Shown: positions 35,040 to 37,055 of the stretch, in pieces
Position numbering within the stretch: the first letter of the stretch is position 1
How the letters are laid out: each line of letters opens with the position of its first letter
NCBI RefSeq assembly: GCF_900109075.1
Contig: NZ_FNYS01000029.1
Location: forward strand, 1-37,055
DNA from: Myroides marinus
Lineage (GTDB): Bacteria; Bacteroidota; Bacteroidia; Flavobacteriales; Flavobacteriaceae
Length of the DNA: 37,055 nt
Reading direction: 5' to 3'
Notes under the pieces: generated by a model
What the model was told of the DNA's origin: nothing
Seen by the model: only the letters and a program-made list of their open reading frames with translations
Database searches by the model: none
Translations under genes and position numbers: made by a program

Positions 35040-35591
35040 GTTGATTGGGCTGATGTAGGAGTTGAAGTTTTGAAAGGAGGACTAATTGGTTCTGGAGTTG
35101 GAGCAGGTGCCGCAGCAGCTATTGAAGGTGGGGCAGTTGTTGTAAAAGCTTCTTTTGATTATACTGCTAATGAAAAAGGCAAGAGTATCTTCAATGGAAA
35201 GAAAAGTGGTAAAGAAGCAGCTTTCGATGCAGCCGCCGATGTTATCAGTGGAAAAGTTGGAGGAGCTGTAGGTAAGAGAATAGGTAATTTAACTGAAGGA
35301 GGAATTAAAGCAGAAACTAAAGCAGAAACCAAAGCCACAAAAGAAGTTGTAAAAGCAACTAATAAATTTAATAAAGTTACAGATGGTGGTAGAAATATGA
35401 TTGGTTCTAAATCAATGATTGCAGGGGAAAACCTTGCAAAAGCAAAAGGAGGTGCTCAAGTTGCTAGAGGAAATACAGTAAGAGCGCAGATGGTTAATTC
35501 AGCAACCAAAGGTGCAACTGGTGAAATAGTTAATAAAGCAGCACAAAATTCATTCACAGATAAAGTAAAAAATTTCTTTGGATTTAATTAA
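35022..35591 (+). pseudogene. orphan polymorphic-toxin C-terminal module 2
   Basis: About 189 codons in frame with the junction repeat and without an ATG start (TTG at 35070 is the first practical start). It begins GELLGEVDWADVGVEVLKGG, then a Gly/Ala-rich helix (GSGVGAGAAAAIEGGAVVV) typical of pre-toxin regions, then DAAADVISGKVGGAVGKRIGNL and a Lys/Ala-rich end with TDKVKNFFGFN. No enzymatic motif is evident, so the toxic activity cannot be named. The orphan state and the immunity-like gene 6 bases downstream fit an unused toxin-tail cassette. Confidence 0.6.
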
Positions 35592-35597
35592 AATATT

Positions 35598-35930
35598 ATG
35601 AAAGATAAAATTAAAGTATTCTTATCCTTAGCTCTTGTAATGGTTGGAATTTATTTTGCAGCAACAAAATTAACAGATATGAGAGATGAAGATGTAAAGT
35701 TTATTAATTCAGATTATGAAATTACTAAAGGTATTGTCACTAAGAAATCTTTATATAAAGGACATTCAATAAAAGTTAGGTATAAGGTTGGTGATAAATT
35801 TTATATAGTTAGTGATGGAATTAATGTTGATGATAATATCTTAGAAGGAGATAGTGTTACGATAAAGTATTCTAAAACTAAACCTGAATTAATGATTACT
35901 CAGTTTAATGAACAATTTAACAAACAATAG
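35598..35930 (+). CDS. candidate immunity protein 2 (DUF3592-like)
   Basis: A 110-aa protein with one N-terminal hydrophobic helix (about 5-24, IKVFLSLALVMVGIYFAATK) and a small beta-rich domain (ITKGIVTKKSLYKGHSIKVRYKVGDKFYIVSDG...EGDSVTIKYSKTKPELMI). The domain resembles the DUF3592-type fold, and in general form the exported domain of the first immunity protein. It starts 6 bases after toxin module 2 and should protect against it. The next gene (pseudogene, 35934) begins 3 bases later. Confidence 0.65.
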   Translation: MKDKIKVFLSLALVMVGIYFAATKLTDMRDEDVKFINSDYEITKGIVTKKSLYKGHSIKVRYKVGDKFYIVSDGINVDDNILEGDSVTIKYSKTKPELMITQFNEQFNKQ

Positions 35931-35933
35931 GAC

Positions 35934-36289
35934 ATGCTTAATAAAATTAAATTTTTACTGATATTAATTTCTTTTACAAGTTTTTCTTAGAATTTTGAAG
36001 GTGAGGTGATTTATTCCAATTCTTATAAAAGCAATACTGTACAAATAAAAGATGAACAATGGGGGTTTATGTTGGGAATATCCAGAAGTATTTTATAAAA
36101 AATGGCGATTACAAAACAGAAACTAATGGAAAGCTTTTACTGTGGCAATTATATGTAAATAAAGAGAACAAGCTTTACAACAAAATGTCAAATTCTGAAA
36201 CTATATATTGGAATGATGGAAATACTCAAGGAGACGAAGTATTAAGTGTAAAGATTAATAAAAATGCTACTGAGATATTAGGTCATTAG
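35934..36289 (+). pseudogene. DUF4412-like exported protein, broken
   Basis: It starts at the ATG at 35934 with a signal peptide (MLNKIKFLLILISFTSFS). A TAG at 35988-35990 stands where CAG (Gln, as in S-Q-N) is expected; then NFEGEVIYSNSYKSNTVQIKDEQW continues in frame. Near 36076 (TTGGGAATA) one G appears lost: the first frame ends, and the frame from 36059 takes over with GNIQKYFIKNGDYKTETNGK...KLYNKMSNSETIYWNDGNTQGDEVLSVKINKNATEILGH. It stops far short of what I recall for such proteins, where more sequence follows EILGY. The combination of nonsense, frameshift and truncation shows an inactive gene. The family name is by resemblance only. Confidence 0.65.
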
Positions 36290-36414
36290 GTATTAAAGGA
36301 GGGCAACCTGCGGGAAGTAATAATCACGTTATTGATATAAATGGAGGTGTAAAAGCTATATTGGGCATAGAAGGTTCTATAAAAATAGGAATAACGGGAA
36401 GAAAAAGAAAATGA
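36274..36414 (+). pseudogene. polymorphic-toxin tail remnant 3
   Basis: An open frame of 46 codons without a start, ending RSLGIKGGQPAGSNNHV and IDINGGVKAILGIEGSIKIGITGRKRK. It takes over as the DUF4412-like frame ends, and its TGA stop (36412-36414) overlaps the ATG of the next gene (36411) as ATGA. The position and the basic Gly-rich end suggest the last piece of another toxin tail coupled to its immunity gene. The toxin type is unknown. Confidence 0.45.
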
Positions 36415-36749
36415 TGTATACAGCAATAACTTTAAATGGAGATACAGATATTTACTTTAATGATCAACTTTTGTTTAGATGCTTGACTATTAAGGGATTC
36501 TTTAAAAGTAAATTTTATATTGAGGATGTATCTAAAAAAAAATTATTAGAATTAGAAATTCGAGATTTTTTGGGTTTTAATAAAAAATACTTTCTAAAAA
36601 GGCATTGTTTTGAGAAAGATATTGACTTGTATAAGTTTAAAAGTAAATTATGCTTAAAAGTTGATAATGACATTATTCTACTAAATAAAAAAATTAGACC
36701 TTGGAAGTTTGAAGGAGATTTTATAATAAATAACATTAGTGTCCGATAA
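36411..36749 (+). CDS. hypothetical protein, candidate immunity gene 3
   Basis: A 112-aa soluble protein rich in Lys, Phe and Leu, with alternating beta strands (ALTLNGDTDIYF-like start, FKSKFYIEDVSKKKLLELEIRDF, FIINNISV end). No family recognised. Start codons at 36411 and 36414 are both possible; the first overlaps the stop of the toxin remnant by the ATGA pattern, which is why I call it an immunity gene candidate. The A+T content is particularly high, as in the neighbouring modules. Confidence 0.6.
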   Translation: MMYTAITLNGDTDIYFNDQLLFRCLTIKGFFKSKFYIEDVSKKKLLELEIRDFLGFNKKYFLKRHCFEKDIDLYKFKSKLCLKVDNDIILLNKKIRPWKFEGDFIINNISVR

Positions 36750-36838
36750 AACTTATTATCAATAGAATTTTCAATCATATTATATTGATAATCAGTTTTA
36801 TATACTTTTAATTTCATACTAAACCTAGAAATAGGCTC

Positions 36839-37054
36839 TCAGAACAAAGAGAGTTGTTTTATCTTTTGAACCTCAATAATCCAATCTTGTTCAGGATTTT
36901 CTAAGAAATGTAATAGTTTAATATAGTTAAACAGATGGATCTTACAAAAACTTACCAAATTTGAGAAAGCCCAACTTCTTGTAAGCTTTTTCTTAATCAC
37001 AGATATGAGTAAATTTACTATCAAAACACAGTATATCTGTATTTTAATAGCATT
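36839..37054 (-). CDS. IS4-like transposase, C-terminal part (partial)
   Basis: The minus-strand frame is open to the right edge of the window, so this is the C-terminal 71 or so residues of a longer protein. NAIKIQIYCVLIVNLLISVI followed by a basic segment and WAFSNLVSFCKIHLFNYIKLLHFLENPEQDW matches the end of IS4-type DDE transposases of Bacteroidota (the N-A-x-K-x-Q-I-(Y/W) helix after the catalytic Glu). The rest of the element lies beyond the window; its near end should be in 36750-36838, where short hairpins (CCTA-GAAA-TAGG at 36825-36836) occur but no terminal repeat can be confirmed. The nearest ATG-like start in the track at 37024 is internal. Confidence 0.7.
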   Translation of the reverse strand, partial: NAIKIQIYCVLIVNLLISVIKKKLTRSWAFSNLVSFCKIHLFNYIKLLHFLENPEQDWIIEVQKIKQLSLF

Positions 37055-37055
37055 C

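Noticed and set aside
36515..36817. Minus-strand frame of 100 codons
   Set aside because: Opposite the candidate immunity gene coupled to the toxin remnant; composition follows from the A+T-rich complement.
1..37055. CRISPR array, rRNA or intact tRNA
   Set aside because: No regularly spaced repeats, no rRNA sequence and no complete cloverleaf was seen; the only tRNA-like sequence is the 3' fragment at 33947.

Overview
The window looks like chromosome from a low-GC member of the Flavobacteriia (Bacteroidota), probably a Myroides/Flavobacterium relative. The grounds are the strong A+T bias, the A-rich leaders without clear Shine-Dalgarno sites, the ACR3-DUF6428-ArsC type arsenic operon, the TPR-HisKA_3 sensor kinase with a LuxR-type regulator, and orphan polymorphic-toxin modules with DUF4412-like genes. 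Species cannot be fixed from the sequence alone.

Left edge (1-3.1 kb): a decayed region. The right end of an IS66-family element cuts a KAP P-loop NTPase gene after about 116 codons. Beside it lies a second, N-terminally truncated and probably frameshifted KAP-type NTPase gene, which abuts the 3' end of the arsenite exporter gene.

3.1-7.9 kb: an arsenic-resistance cluster on the minus strand (arsR, DUF6428, arsC-like, acr3). The same near-palindromic 16-bp operator stands before arsR and again before the other three genes. Upstream are a divergent tatC lacking the glutamates that recognise twin-arginine signals, a lipoprotein esterase and a small membrane protein.

8-25.4 kb: mostly uncharacterised accessory genes: a 767-aa leucine-rich-repeat protein, a lipoprotein, a secreted YwqK/MORN-like repeat protein, a small AAA+ ATPase with an unknown partner, an OsmC protein and an AraC regulator. 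Then comes a compact four-gene operon (16448-23678): two proteins sharing an eight-cysteine zinc-ribbon module (189 and 1289 aa), a possible DUF1266 protein, and a 699-aa TPR-like protein. This operon is the best candidate for an undescribed system. A 20-bp perfect palindrome abuts the start of the divergent 345-aa membrane protein next to it.

25.4-33.4 kb: housekeeping and stress functions: a two-component system, a BCCT betaine/choline-type transporter, a DUF3179 gene remnant, and an operon of nhaA and a DUF389 membrane protein with clear terminators.

33.4-37 kb: a recombination-prone end. It holds a 22-bp perfect hairpin, a tRNA-Pro 3'-end fragment still carrying its terminator (an apparent attachment-site scar), and a run of orphan polymorphic-toxin C-terminal modules each followed by an immunity-like gene. 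Two of these modules begin with an identical 22-bp junction repeat. The run also contains a DUF4412-like pseudogene with a nonsense codon and a frameshift. The window ends in the 3' part of another transposase. The two ends of the window are therefore mobile or decaying, and the middle is a more stable chromosomal block with accessory genes.
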